A DNA stretch of 10,572 nt, from the NCBI GenBank assembly GCA_003171295.1, contig PMYF01000373.1:545-11116 (forward strand), written 5' to 3'. Below the pieces are notes generated by a model. That model searched no databases and was not told the DNA's origin. It saw only the letters and a program-made list of their open reading frames with translations. The position numbers were made by a program, and so were the translations under genes. Shown here one piece after another: positions 1 through 6,621 of this stretch. How positions within the stretch are numbered: position 1 is the stretch's first letter; each line of letters opens with the position of its first letter. This stretch comes from Acidobacteriota bacterium (GTDB lineage Bacteria > Acidobacteriota > Terriglobia > UBA7540).

Positions 1-185
1 CCGGAGCCTGAAAGCCCCGTGACGACGGTGAGCTTGTTGTGGGGAATCGTGCAGTCAATGTTCTTCAGGTTGTGGACGCGCGCCCCGCGGACCACGATGG
101 CGTCGCCAGCTCCTAAAGCCCCTGCCACCCCCGCCGCTTCAACAACAGCAGGTTGGCCAGCGGTTCGATTGTCGCCCGTGCTCAA
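1..185 (-). CDS. uvrA: UvrA, excinuclease ABC subunit A (N-terminal fragment, runs off the left edge)
   Basis: UvrA is the damage-sensing ATPase of bacterial nucleotide excision repair and works in the cytoplasm with UvrB. About 61 codons are present. The minus-strand translation contains AIVVRGARVHNLKNID, then IPHNKLTVVTGLSGS, which is the conserved UvrA opening and the start of the first Walker A motif (GLSGSGKS); the window ends inside that motif. No in-frame ATG exists. I chose a TTG at 185-183 because a GGAG lies 10 bases upstream (196-199). In-frame GTG codons at 194-192 and 128-126 are alternatives. The TTG start gives roughly 29 residues of Ala/Gly-rich extension before the conserved core, longer than the E. 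coli protein. The family call is firm and the start is uncertain. A good promoter lies upstream at 284-312, so the gene probably has its own transcription unit. Confidence 0.9.
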   Translation of the reverse strand, partial: MSTGDNRTAGQPAVVEAAGVAGALGAGDAIVVRGARVHNLKNIDCTIPHNKLTVVTGLSGS

Positions 186-283
186 GGAATCCACACTCCA
201 TGACCGGGAGGCACCCCACCTGTAAGGTTATCCTACTTCCAGGCAGACACAGTGAGTCCCGGAGCAACAAGCCCAAACATGCA

Positions 284-312
284 ATTATATGTCGCCGGGA
301 ATCAGCGTGCAA
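284..312 (-). promoter_or_regulatory. Sigma70-type promoter driving uvrA
   Basis: On the minus strand, TTGCAC (312-307) is followed after exactly 17 bases by TATAAT (289-284), a perfect -10 hexamer with a 4/6 -35 at ideal spacing. Transcription would start near 277 and give a leader of about 90 bases before the TTG start of uvrA. I see no obvious LexA-type operator overlapping it, although uvrA is SOS-controlled in some bacteria. The function is inferred from consensus match and position only. Confidence 0.7.
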
Positions 313-344
313 AGTGGAAGAGTGGAAACTGTCGTGAAAATCGC

Positions 345-448
345 AACCCTCCCCTCCTCGATTGAGGAGAGGGCTGGGGGTGGTTCACGTGATAGGAAGA
401 GCGAAGGTCAACCGTCCCTAGCCCCCTCCTGTATTTAGGAAGGGAATT
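345..448. repeat. Large imperfect palindrome, REPIN/MITE-like intergenic repeat
   Basis: Two arms of about 40 bases (345-385 and 410-448) are imperfect reverse complements separated by 24 bases. The left arm starts AACCCTCCCCTCCTC and ends GGGCTGGGGGTGGTT; the right arm starts AACCGTCCCTAGCCC and ends AGGAAGGGAATT. Each arm also contains its own small hairpin (CTCCTC..GAGGAG and CCTCCT..AGGAAGG). This nested two-hairpin symmetry is typical of REPIN-like elements and small non-autonomous transposable repeats. It lies just past the stop codon of the LTxxQ gene and upstream of the uvrA promoter, so as RNA it could also stabilise or end that transcript. There is no T-tract, so it is not a canonical intrinsic terminator. 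It is the main content of the gene-free stretch 186-456. Confidence 0.6.
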
Positions 449-456
449 GAGCACCT

Positions 457-1101
457 CTACTGGACCGCTGGCCCGCCAGAATGCGCGGGCGGCACAGGCG
501 GAGCGCCGGGGCGACCGAATGGCTGGCCGTGGCCTTCACCGTGTTCCATCCTGTGTTCATGCCCGGGACCGCCGAAGCCGCGCTCCTCCCGGAAGGATCG
601 CAATTTCTTTTGTTGCTCTGGGGTGAGCACATTCCTCGCCGCGAGCAGGGTCTCCACGTGTTGCCTGGACTTCTGCCCGCGCAGAGCTGAAATCTCATCC
701 ACTTTCTTCAATATGGAATCATGATCGGGCTTCTCAGCCCGCAGCATTTCACGGAGTTCGATGCCGCGCAATTCAAGTTCAGCGCGGGTCTGTACGGAGG
801 ATTTCTCCGACTCCACGGCGAGCTTATGAAAGCGGCCAACCTGCTCGTCCGTCAGATTCAGCTCGGCGCGCACGCGGGGATTGTCCGCCAGATGCAGAAG
901 TCCCGCCCCGCCGCCGAATCCGTGCCGTCCGTGCCCCCAACCCGCCTCTTGACGCCCAAAGCCCCCGGCCCGGCCTCGGTCCTCAAATCTTTGCTGCCCT
1001 TGCCAACCCACCCGGTCAGGTCCCTCCAAGCCCCAAGTGACCAGGACCGTGGCGAGCAGCGCAAGAAAACCCATCGTACCAAGAGCGATCGTCCGTCGCA
1101 T
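457..1101 (-). CDS. Spy/CpxP-like periplasmic LTxxQ protein with His/Gly-rich tail
   Basis: A 214-residue secreted protein of the Spy/CpxP/ZraP-like group, whose members act as periplasmic chaperones or metal-stress sensors. Residues 1 to about 25 form a signal peptide (MRRT, then a hydrophobic run ending near VTWG). A Gly/Arg/His-rich linker follows to about residue 70, then a helical core carrying two LTxxQ motifs: LTDEQ (83-87) and LTPEQ (159-163). The C-terminal tail of about 40 residues is rich in His, Gly and Pro (GHEHRMEHGEGHG), which suggests metal binding; this tail is unusual for Spy/CpxP. I chose the start at 1101 because GGAGGAGG lies 7 bases upstream (1109-1116). The frame is open upstream to 1176, but that start would bury the signal peptide. 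The gene lies downstream of two thiol oxidoreductases and a metal pump, which fits an envelope-stress role. The family call is good; metal binding is inferred. Confidence 0.82.
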   Translation of the reverse strand: MRRTIALGTMGFLALLATVLVTWGLEGPDRVGWQGQQRFEDRGRAGGFGRQEAGWGHGRHGFGGGAGLLHLADNPRVRAELNLTDEQVGRFHKLAVESEKSSVQTRAELELRGIELREMLRAEKPDHDSILKKVDEISALRGQKSRQHVETLLAARNVLTPEQQKKLRSFREERGFGGPGHEHRMEHGEGHGQPFGRPGAPPVPPAHSGGPAVQ

Positions 1102-1108
1102 ATGCAAA

Positions 1109-1116
1109 CCTCCTCC
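1109..1116 (-). promoter_or_regulatory. Strong Shine-Dalgarno that sets the LTxxQ gene start
   Basis: The minus strand reads GGAGGAGG, 7 bases before the ATG at 1101-1099. It is a near-perfect ribosome binding site and decides the start in favour of the Met that opens a clean signal peptide, over the upstream in-frame start at 1176. Confidence 0.85.
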
Positions 1117-1158
1117 CCTACGCATATCTCCGACGAGACACGCACCCAGGAGGTTACC

Positions 1159-1202
1159 GGCCGCTTCGCGTAGCACGTATATTTAAAACGCGCGAAGCCG
1201 CC
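1159..1202. repeat. Inverted repeat between the DsbA-like gene and the LTxxQ gene
   Basis: GGCCGCTTCGCG (1159-1170) pairs with CGCGAAGCCGCC (1191-1202), 11 of 12 positions matching, around a 20-base AT-rich centre containing TATTTAAAA. In RNA this would be a strong 12-base-pair hairpin in the leader of the LTxxQ gene or the tail of the upstream gene. No T-run follows either arm, so a simple terminator is unlikely. It could be a processing or stability hairpin, or an operator around an AT-rich promoter element. Confidence 0.5.
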
Positions 1203-1230
1203 AGCCTGCTCGTAGTCTGCCCAAGCCAAG

Positions 1231-2124
1231 TTACTTGGAATCCTTCAGAGCCTCATCGATGAGCTTGGAGATCTCATCCAGCGTGGGAGCGCCGACGACA
1301 ACGCGCCCATTGATGAAGCTGGTGGGGGTGCTGGCAATGCCGAGCGCCTGCCCTTCTTGCGTGTTCGCCTCGATGCGCGGCTGCGAGGCCCGCGAGTCAA
1401 GGCAGGAGGCCAGTTTCATGTTATCGATTCCCGCCTGCGCGGCCAAGTGCAGGAGCTTGTCGCGGATATGGTCTGCGTCGAGCGTGCTCTGATTCTGGAA
1501 AACCAGAGAGCGAAAGGGAACATACTTGGAGGGGTCGATCTGATATGCACACTGCGCGGCGACGGCCGCGGTGGGCGACCAGTCGTGGATGGCAGTGAGG
1601 GGAAACTCTTTGAAAACCACGCGCAGCTTGTCACCGTACTTGGGCAGGATGTCGGTCTCCAGCATCTCATGCAAGCGCGCGCAAGTGGGGCACTGCAGGT
1701 CGGAATATTCAACCAACGTGACCGGGGCGGTGGCCGGTCCCTGGGTGGGTTCGTCCGCAAGCGAAATGAGCCGCACAATTTCCTTCCGCGGATCGCCGCC
1801 GAGCGTGTAGATGTTCCCTTCCACCAAATAGCGTCCATCCTTGGAAACAAAAAAGGGCTGCGCCCGTTTGTCCTTGCCGTCGTCAACTGTGAGCGTGACG
1901 GCGTCGAAGTCCGCGTAGGCGCTCTCACGGAAGTCGCCCAACGTGATTTTGACCGAGTCAGGAATATTGAAGCGCTGGCGGACATACTTGACGATCTTTT
2001 CGCGCGTCGCTGCCTGGTTCGGCGCCTGCGCGGCGGAGGCCGGCGAGAGCAGGGGAACTGCGAGAACTGCGGTCAACAGGCCCAGGAGAGCGGAGCTGCG
2101 AAGTGGGGAAGCAACGTGACCCAT
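1231..2124 (-). CDS. Secreted DsbA-fold thiol oxidoreductase with one DsbC-like N-terminal module (CPTC)
   Basis: A 297-residue periplasmic thiol-disulfide oxidoreductase of the thioredoxin_4/DsbA-like group. In order: a signal peptide (about 1-32, ending near SPASAAQA); a module of about 70 residues (39-107) containing SVKITLGDF and VSKDGRYLVEGNIYTL, which resembles the DsbC/DsbG dimerisation domain; then a thioredoxin-fold domain opening APVTLVEYSDLQCPTCARLH. The catalytic CPTC is at 145-148 and the cis-Pro loop at about 265-267 (STPTSFINGR). A second cysteine pair (Cys192, Cys241) is conserved in the neighbouring paralog and may form a structural disulfide. The frame is open upstream to 2223, but I chose the ATG at 2124: AGGAG lies 12 bases upstream and the protein then begins with its signal peptide. 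The gene is about 180 bases downstream of the paralog. Whether it oxidises or isomerises disulfides cannot be told from sequence. Confidence 0.87.
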   Translation of the reverse strand: MGHVASPLRSSALLGLLTAVLAVPLLSPASAAQAPNQAATREKIVKYVRQRFNIPDSVKITLGDFRESAYADFDAVTLTVDDGKDKRAQPFFVSKDGRYLVEGNIYTLGGDPRKEIVRLISLADEPTQGPATAPVTLVEYSDLQCPTCARLHEMLETDILPKYGDKLRVVFKEFPLTAIHDWSPTAAVAAQCAYQIDPSKYVPFRSLVFQNQSTLDADHIRDKLLHLAAQAGIDNMKLASCLDSRASQPRIEANTQEGQALGIASTPTSFINGRVVVGAPTLDEISKLIDEALKDSK

Positions 2125-2304
2125 CGAAATAGTGAACTCCTTTCGCTCAGTCGCCAACGCGAAGCCAGAACCAGGAAATGCGGGATCTTCGCGGCGCCCC
2201 TGTGCAAGGGCAATTTCCCTCACCTTGATCCACGCTGCGGCGGCGTGCGCAATAGCAATTCCTTATTCGCCCACACCCCCGGCGAAACCCATCGGCAGCA
2301 ATTC

Positions 2305-3417
2305 TCACTTTGCCCCGCGCAAGGCCTCATCCACCGTTTGGTAATAACCTTCCGCCGAAGGCAGACCGATGAGCATCCTTCCATTGATAAAGGCTGTCGG
2401 CGTGCTCACGACATTCAGGCGCTTGCCTTCCGCCAGATCGGCCTCTATGCGCGGCCAGGAAGACTTGGCATCGATGCAGGCAGCCAGTTTCACGCGGTCC
2501 ACGCCGGCCTGCTCGCCGTAAGTGAGCAGCAGGTCCCGGAGGTTGGTGATGTTGATGGCCTGCTGGTTGCGGAAGATCGCCGTGCGCAGAGGCACGTAAG
2601 CGGAAGGGTTCATCTCGTAGGCACACTGGCAAGCAACCGCCGCGGTCGGGGACCAATCGTGAATTCCCAGCAGCGGAAATTCCTTGAAAATCACGCGCAC
2701 CTTATTGCCGTAGCGAGGGAGCAGTTGAGTCTCGAAGAACTGGTGCAAGGTCGCGCACGTCGGGCATTGCAGGTCAGCGTATTCCACGATGGTGACGGGA
2801 GCACTCGCCGGCCCTTGGGAGGGTTCATTGCGGAGTGAAATGGAATGCAATGCCTGCTGCCGCAGGTCGACGTCCAACGTATAGATTTCGCCCAGGATCA
2901 AGTGCTTGCCATCCTTGGAGAGAAGCAAGGTGCGCTCCTGCTTTGCCTTGCCGCTGTCCACGGTAAGCGTCCCTTCCTGAAAATCGGCCGCATGAGAGGG
3001 GTGGAAACTTCCCAACGCGAGCTTCACGTTATCAGGAATCTTGAAGGCCTCCCGGACGCGCTGAATCATCTCGGGGTTCGTATTCTGTTTCAATTCAACC
3101 AGGTTGCCCACGATGAGGTAGCGCCAGTCCTTGGAAACCCACGCGACTTGGTCGTGTTTGTTCTTTCCGTCATCCGCGCTGACCGTGACCTCATAGAATC
3201 CGGCGGCGAACGAACTGCGCAGCACGCTGAGGTTCATCTTCACGGTATCAGCCACGCCAAAGCGCTCCCGGATGTAGCGCACCACCTTCTCGCGCGTGGC
3301 TTCACTAAGAACCGGGCCGGCCGGTAACTGCTGCGCCCGGGTCACGTCACTTGGAGCCCCGCCGCGAAAGCTCAGGAACAAGGCTAGCAACAGGACTTTC
3401 AAAGGTTTTCCGTACAA
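2305..3417 (-). CDS. Secreted DsbA-fold thiol oxidoreductase with duplicated DsbC-like N-terminal module (CPTC)
   Basis: A 370-residue paralog of the next gene downstream. After a signal peptide (about 1-29, hydrophobic VLLLALFLSF), two copies of the N-terminal module follow in tandem at 41-110 and 114-182. Copy 1 contains TVKMNLSVL and VSKDWRYLIVGNLVEL; copy 2 contains NVKLALGSF and LSKDGKHLILGEIYTL. The catalytic thioredoxin-fold domain follows, with LQCPTC (active site Cys218 and Cys221), a CQC pair (263, 265), Cys314 and the cis-Pro loop STPTAFINGR (338-347). The start is TTG, chosen because GGAGGAG lies 9 bases upstream and the signal peptide begins there. The gene is 100 bases downstream of the RND pump, with a possible promoter between them. 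A DsbC-like front on a DsbA-like catalytic domain suggests disulfide isomerase or reductase activity, but this is inference. The family call is firm. Confidence 0.87.
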   Translation of the reverse strand: MYGKPLKVLLLALFLSFRGGAPSDVTRAQQLPAGPVLSEATREKVVRYIRERFGVADTVKMNLSVLRSSFAAGFYEVTVSADDGKNKHDQVAWVSKDWRYLIVGNLVELKQNTNPEMIQRVREAFKIPDNVKLALGSFHPSHAADFQEGTLTVDSGKAKQERTLLLSKDGKHLILGEIYTLDVDLRQQALHSISLRNEPSQGPASAPVTIVEYADLQCPTCATLHQFFETQLLPRYGNKVRVIFKEFPLLGIHDWSPTAAVACQCAYEMNPSAYVPLRTAIFRNQQAINITNLRDLLLTYGEQAGVDRVKLAACIDAKSSWPRIEADLAEGKRLNVVSTPTAFINGRMLIGLPSAEGYYQTVDEALRGAK

Positions 3418-3426
3418 GTGGCTCGT

Positions 3427-3433
3427 CTCCTCC
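3427..3433 (-). promoter_or_regulatory. Strong Shine-Dalgarno supporting a TTG start
   Basis: The minus strand reads GGAGGAG, 9 bases before the TTG at 3417-3415. No ATG or GTG lies at a suitable distance in frame, so this site decides the non-ATG start of the two-module DsbA-like gene. Confidence 0.75.
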
Positions 3434-3466
3434 CGAAAGGATGAGTTCTCTTGCAGTCCCAGGATG

Positions 3467-3496
3467 ATTCTAGTGAACCTGCCGCCTATAATGCAA
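3467..3496 (-). promoter_or_regulatory. Possible promoter for the DsbA-like gene pair
   Basis: On the minus strand, TTGCAT (3496-3491) and TAGAAT (3472-3467) are separated by 18 bases in the 100-base gap between pump and DsbA-like gene. The -10 matches consensus at 5 of 6 positions and the -35 at only 3 of 6. If real, the thiol oxidoreductases could be expressed apart from the efflux genes. The evidence is weak. Confidence 0.35.
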
Positions 3497-3517
3497 ACCG
3501 GATTTCGTCAGGGACGC

Positions 3518-6500
3518 CTAAACCTGGAGGATGTCGCCTTCGCGCGCCACGATTTCGTAGAGCACGGGGTTGACGAAGAATCCCAGAAACAGCCGCGAAA
3601 TCAATCCCGCCACGATTACAATGGCAAATGGCTTCTGTGAGTCAGAACCAATGCCCGTGGAGAGTGCGGCGGGTAGCAGGCCGAGGCAGGCAACCAGGGC
3701 CGTCATCATGATGGGCCGCAAGCGCAACAGCGACGCATCGAGAGTCGCTTGGCGAATGTTTCTCCCTTCCAGCCGCAGCTTGTTGATGTAGGAAACCAGG
3801 ATGACGGCTGTTTCCACCGACACACCGAGCAGGGCCAGCAGGCCCAGAACTGACGAAACGCTGAACGGCGTGTGGGTAAGCTTCAGCGCCAGGAGCGCGC
3901 CCACAGGTTCGGTCATCACCACGCCCAGGGCGATGGTGATCGGGAATTTGAAGTTCCCGTAGAGGGCGAACAAGATCAAGAAAATCAGCAGCACCGTGAT
4001 GGGACCGATAACACTGAGCTGCCGCCGCGCCTCAAGGAACTCGCTGTATTCGCCACCCCACTCCAAACGATAGCCGGACGGCAGCGTGACTGCTTTGTTC
4101 ACGGCCACCTGACCGTCTGTCACGGCGCGCTCCAAATCGCGGCCCACGATACTGTACTGGATTCCGACATAGCGTGAGTTGTTCTCACGGTAGATGAAGG
4201 AGGCGCCGTTGCCCTGGCGAATGTCCGCGAGCTGCTTCAACGGTATCTGCTGGCCATCCGGCGTGGCGACCAGCAGGTTGCCGATTTCCTGCTCGCTGGA
4301 GCGGAACTGCGGCTCCATGCGCACGACCAGATCAAACAGCTTCTCACCCTGGATCACCTGCGTGGCTGCCTGCCCGCCCACCGCCGCCGCGATGACCGCT
4401 TCCACGTCGGAGACGTTGATGCCGTAACGCGCGATCTTGTCGCGATCGACGTCAATCAGCAGGCTGGGCTGGCCGAGCTCGCGGACGACGGTCAGGTCAG
4501 CAAAGCCCGGAACCTTCGTCAACGTCTCCTTGATACGCACGGCCTTTTCTTCGAGGATATTCAGATCCGGCCCGTAGATTTTGACCGCGAGTGAACTTTT
4601 CAGCCCCGTGAGCGCCTCGTCGACGGCGTCCTCGGCCGGTTGGGTAAAGTTGAAGATGATGCCCGGGTAGGCCTGGAGTTTGCCGCGAATGGAATTGGTC
4701 AGTTCTTCCTTGGTACGAATCGGCCCCTTCCAGGCGGAGTTCTTGTAAGGCTTGAGGCCCACGTAGAATTCGCAATTGAAAAAGCCCGTGGGGTCAGTGC
4801 CGTCGTCAGGGCGGCCGAGCTCGGAACCCACTACCGTGACCTGTGGATAAGCCATCAGAATCTTGCGGATCTGCGGTGCGATCTTGCCAGCCTCTTCGAA
4901 GGAGATCGTGTAGGGCAGGGTGGCACGGACCCAGAGCGCGCCCTCATCCAGATGGGGCATGAATTCGCCGCCAATGAATGGAACCAACAACAACGTCGCC
5001 CCGAAGATGGCGGCGGCGACGAGCATGGTGATTTTGGGATGGTTAAGGCACCAGTCGAGTTGGCGCCCATAGATTTCCTTGATGCGCTCGAAGGGGCGAT
5101 TCTCGCGCTCGCGAACGCCTCGCTTGAACCAGTAGGAGGCCAGTACCGGCACCAGCGTAAGCGTGAGAATCAGAGCCCCGAGCAGCGCAAAAGACATCGT
5201 ATCGGCCATGGGATGGAAAAGCTTTCCCGAGGGACCATGCAACGCGTAGATGGGGAGATAACCGGCGATGATGACCGCAACGGAATAGAAGATGGGCCGA
5301 TCCACGTCGCGCGCCGCCGCAATAATCACGTCGTGCAATTTGTACTCTTGGCCGTAACGCAGCCCCAGCTCGCGGTAGATGTTTTCCATCATCACGACGG
5401 TGCCGTCGATGATGATGCCGAAGTCGATGGCCCCGATGGAAAGCAGATTTGCCGAGATATCGTGCTCGTGCAGAATGATGAATGAAAAGAGCAGGGCGAG
5501 CGGAATGGTAAGCGTCACAATAACAGCAGCACGAAAACTCACCAGGAAGAGAATCAGGATGATCAGCACCAGAATCATGCCGCGAAGCAGGTTATCCTCC
5601 ACCGTGTCGGTGGTGAGGCGAACCAGGTCGCTGCGGTCATAGAAGGGGCGAACCTTGACATCGGACGGCAATTGCCGGTTCAGCTCTTCGGTCTTCGCCT
5701 CCACCCCCTTGAGAACGTTCTGCGTTTGTTCGCCCCGGCGCATCAAAATGACGCCTTCGACCGCATCGTCGTTGTCCTGGAAGCCGAACTCACCCAGGCG
5801 CGGAGCATGGCCGATCGCAACCTGACCGATGTCCGTAACGCGGACGGGGGCGCCATTGTGGCTGGCCACGACGATGTTTCCGACGTCCTTGGTATCGCGC
5901 GCGAGCCCCAGCCCGCGAACGTAATAGAACTGGCCTCCCTGGGAATAGAAACCCCCGCCCGTGTTGGCGTTGTTCACGGAAAGCGCCTGCACGACTTGCG
6001 GCACGGTCAGGTGAAAGCCGTAAAGCCGCGCCGGGTCGAGGAGAACCTGATACTGCATCACGGCGCCGCCGAAGCCGGAGTCGTCGGCGACCCCCGGCAC
6101 GGATTTGTAACCGCGCTCCAGCACCCAGTCCTCGATCGTTTTAAGGTCCTGGGGCGAATGGTCGGGGCTCTCGATCACGTAGCGGTAAACCAGTCCACTG
6201 GGACTGAACAGCGGCGCAAGGGAGGGCGTCACGCCGGCAGGCAGGGTGACTTCGCTCAGACGCTCGAAGACGACCTGGCGCGCAAAGTACTTGTCCGTAT
6301 CTTCCTCGAAGGTCAGGCGGACGTCGGAGAGGCCGTAGAGTGAGATGGAGCGCATGACCTCCAGGTTCGGAGTGCCATTCATCTCAATTTCAGTGGGGAG
6401 CGAAACCAGCCGCTCGACTTCTTCCGCCGCGTGCCCGGGCCATTGGGTGATGATCTCGACCATGGGCGGGGAGAGGTCCGGGTAGGCATCCACAGGCATA

Positions 6501-6598
6501 CGGCTGAAAGAAATGGCGCCTACCACCACGCCCGCCGCGGTCAGCATCAGCACCAGAAAGCGCTGCTGCAAGGCGAATTGGACGATGCGATGAATCAT
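3518..6598 (-). CDS. CzcA/CusA-family heavy-metal efflux RND pump (inner-membrane proton antiporter)
   Basis: A 1026-residue, full-length heavy-metal RND transporter, the energy-using subunit of a tripartite metal exporter. The first membrane helix is at about 13-32, followed by the family's MPVDAYPDLSPP segment and periplasmic porter domain. A helix cluster from about 338 carries SIGAIDFGIIIDGTVVMMEN, whose Asp392, Asp398 and Glu405 match the spacing of the CzcA proton-relay Asp/Asp/Glu. A second periplasmic domain begins near FIGGEFMPHLDEG (541-553), and further helices fill 860 to the end. In CusA one of the copper-binding methionines lies before the LKP of the first half of this region; here the aligned residues read NCEFYVGLKP, so a divalent cation such as Zn, Co, Cd or Ni is likelier than Cu/Ag. 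The alignment was by eye and the substrate is unproven. The ATG has GGAG 6 bases upstream. The adaptor and channel genes lie just upstream. Confidence 0.93.
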   Translation of the reverse strand: MIHRIVQFALQQRFLVLMLTAAGVVVGAISFSRMPVDAYPDLSPPMVEIITQWPGHAAEEVERLVSLPTEIEMNGTPNLEVMRSISLYGLSDVRLTFEEDTDKYFARQVVFERLSEVTLPAGVTPSLAPLFSPSGLVYRYVIESPDHSPQDLKTIEDWVLERGYKSVPGVADDSGFGGAVMQYQVLLDPARLYGFHLTVPQVVQALSVNNANTGGGFYSQGGQFYYVRGLGLARDTKDVGNIVVASHNGAPVRVTDIGQVAIGHAPRLGEFGFQDNDDAVEGVILMRRGEQTQNVLKGVEAKTEELNRQLPSDVKVRPFYDRSDLVRLTTDTVEDNLLRGMILVLIILILFLVSFRAAVIVTLTIPLALLFSFIILHEHDISANLLSIGAIDFGIIIDGTVVMMENIYRELGLRYGQEYKLHDVIIAAARDVDRPIFYSVAVIIAGYLPIYALHGPSGKLFHPMADTMSFALLGALILTLTLVPVLASYWFKRGVRERENRPFERIKEIYGRQLDWCLNHPKITMLVAAAIFGATLLLVPFIGGEFMPHLDEGALWVRATLPYTISFEEAGKIAPQIRKILMAYPQVTVVGSELGRPDDGTDPTGFFNCEFYVGLKPYKNSAWKGPIRTKEELTNSIRGKLQAYPGIIFNFTQPAEDAVDEALTGLKSSLAVKIYGPDLNILEEKAVRIKETLTKVPGFADLTVVRELGQPSLLIDVDRDKIARYGINVSDVEAVIAAAVGGQAATQVIQGEKLFDLVVRMEPQFRSSEQEIGNLLVATPDGQQIPLKQLADIRQGNGASFIYRENNSRYVGIQYSIVGRDLERAVTDGQVAVNKAVTLPSGYRLEWGGEYSEFLEARRQLSVIGPITVLLIFLILFALYGNFKFPITIALGVVMTEPVGALLALKLTHTPFSVSSVLGLLALLGVSVETAVILVSYINKLRLEGRNIRQATLDASLLRLRPIMMTALVACLGLLPAALSTGIGSDSQKPFAIVIVAGLISRLFLGFFVNPVLYEIVAREGDILQV

Positions 6599-6601
6599 TG
6601 A

Positions 6602-6615
6602 GGACTCCGGAGTCC
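6602..6615. promoter_or_regulatory. Perfect 14-base palindrome containing the pump's ribosome binding site
   Basis: GGACTCCGGAGTCC is its own reverse complement and contains the GGAG (minus strand, 6608-6605) that serves the pump start codon at 6598. As RNA it could fold into a short 5-bp stem with a CCGG loop and partly mask the ribosome binding site; as DNA it could be an operator half. The sequence is certain; any regulatory role is inferred. Confidence 0.4.
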
Positions 6616-6621
6616 GTCGTC

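Noticed and set aside
345..448. The large palindrome as a CRISPR or intrinsic terminator
   Set aside because: There are only two inverted arms rather than spaced direct repeats, and no T-tract follows on either strand.
1102..1176. Upstream in-frame extension of the LTxxQ protein by 25 residues
   Set aside because: It would place a Cys/Gly-rich stretch before the signal peptide, and the strong Shine-Dalgarno at 1109-1116 lies inside it.
2125..2223. Upstream in-frame extension of the 297-residue DsbA-like protein by 33 residues
   Set aside because: The extension is charged and precedes a normal signal peptide; the ATG at 2124 has its own AGGAG.
1357..2838. A 493-codon open frame on the plus strand crossing both DsbA-like genes and the gap between them
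   Set aside because: It is antisense to two clear secreted thiol oxidoreductase genes. Its protein has no recognisable domain, and long antisense frames are expected in GC-rich genes with biased third positions.
2845..3327. Plus-strand frame of 160 codons antisense to the two-module DsbA-like gene
   Set aside because: It mirrors the module repeats of the real gene on the other strand, with no family signature of its own.
4640..5485. Plus-strand frame of 281 codons inside the RND pump gene
   Set aside because: It is wholly antisense to a well-conserved pump domain. Its composition is rich in Asp/His/Arg without hydrophobic pattern, typical of a shadow frame.
3518..6598. Assigning the pump as CusA (Cu/Ag exporter) or as a hydrophobic drug pump
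   Set aside because: The fourth-helix motif DFGIIIDGTVV matches the CzcA type rather than CusA (AIGAMVDAAV), and the overall sequence is of the heavy-metal RND class.
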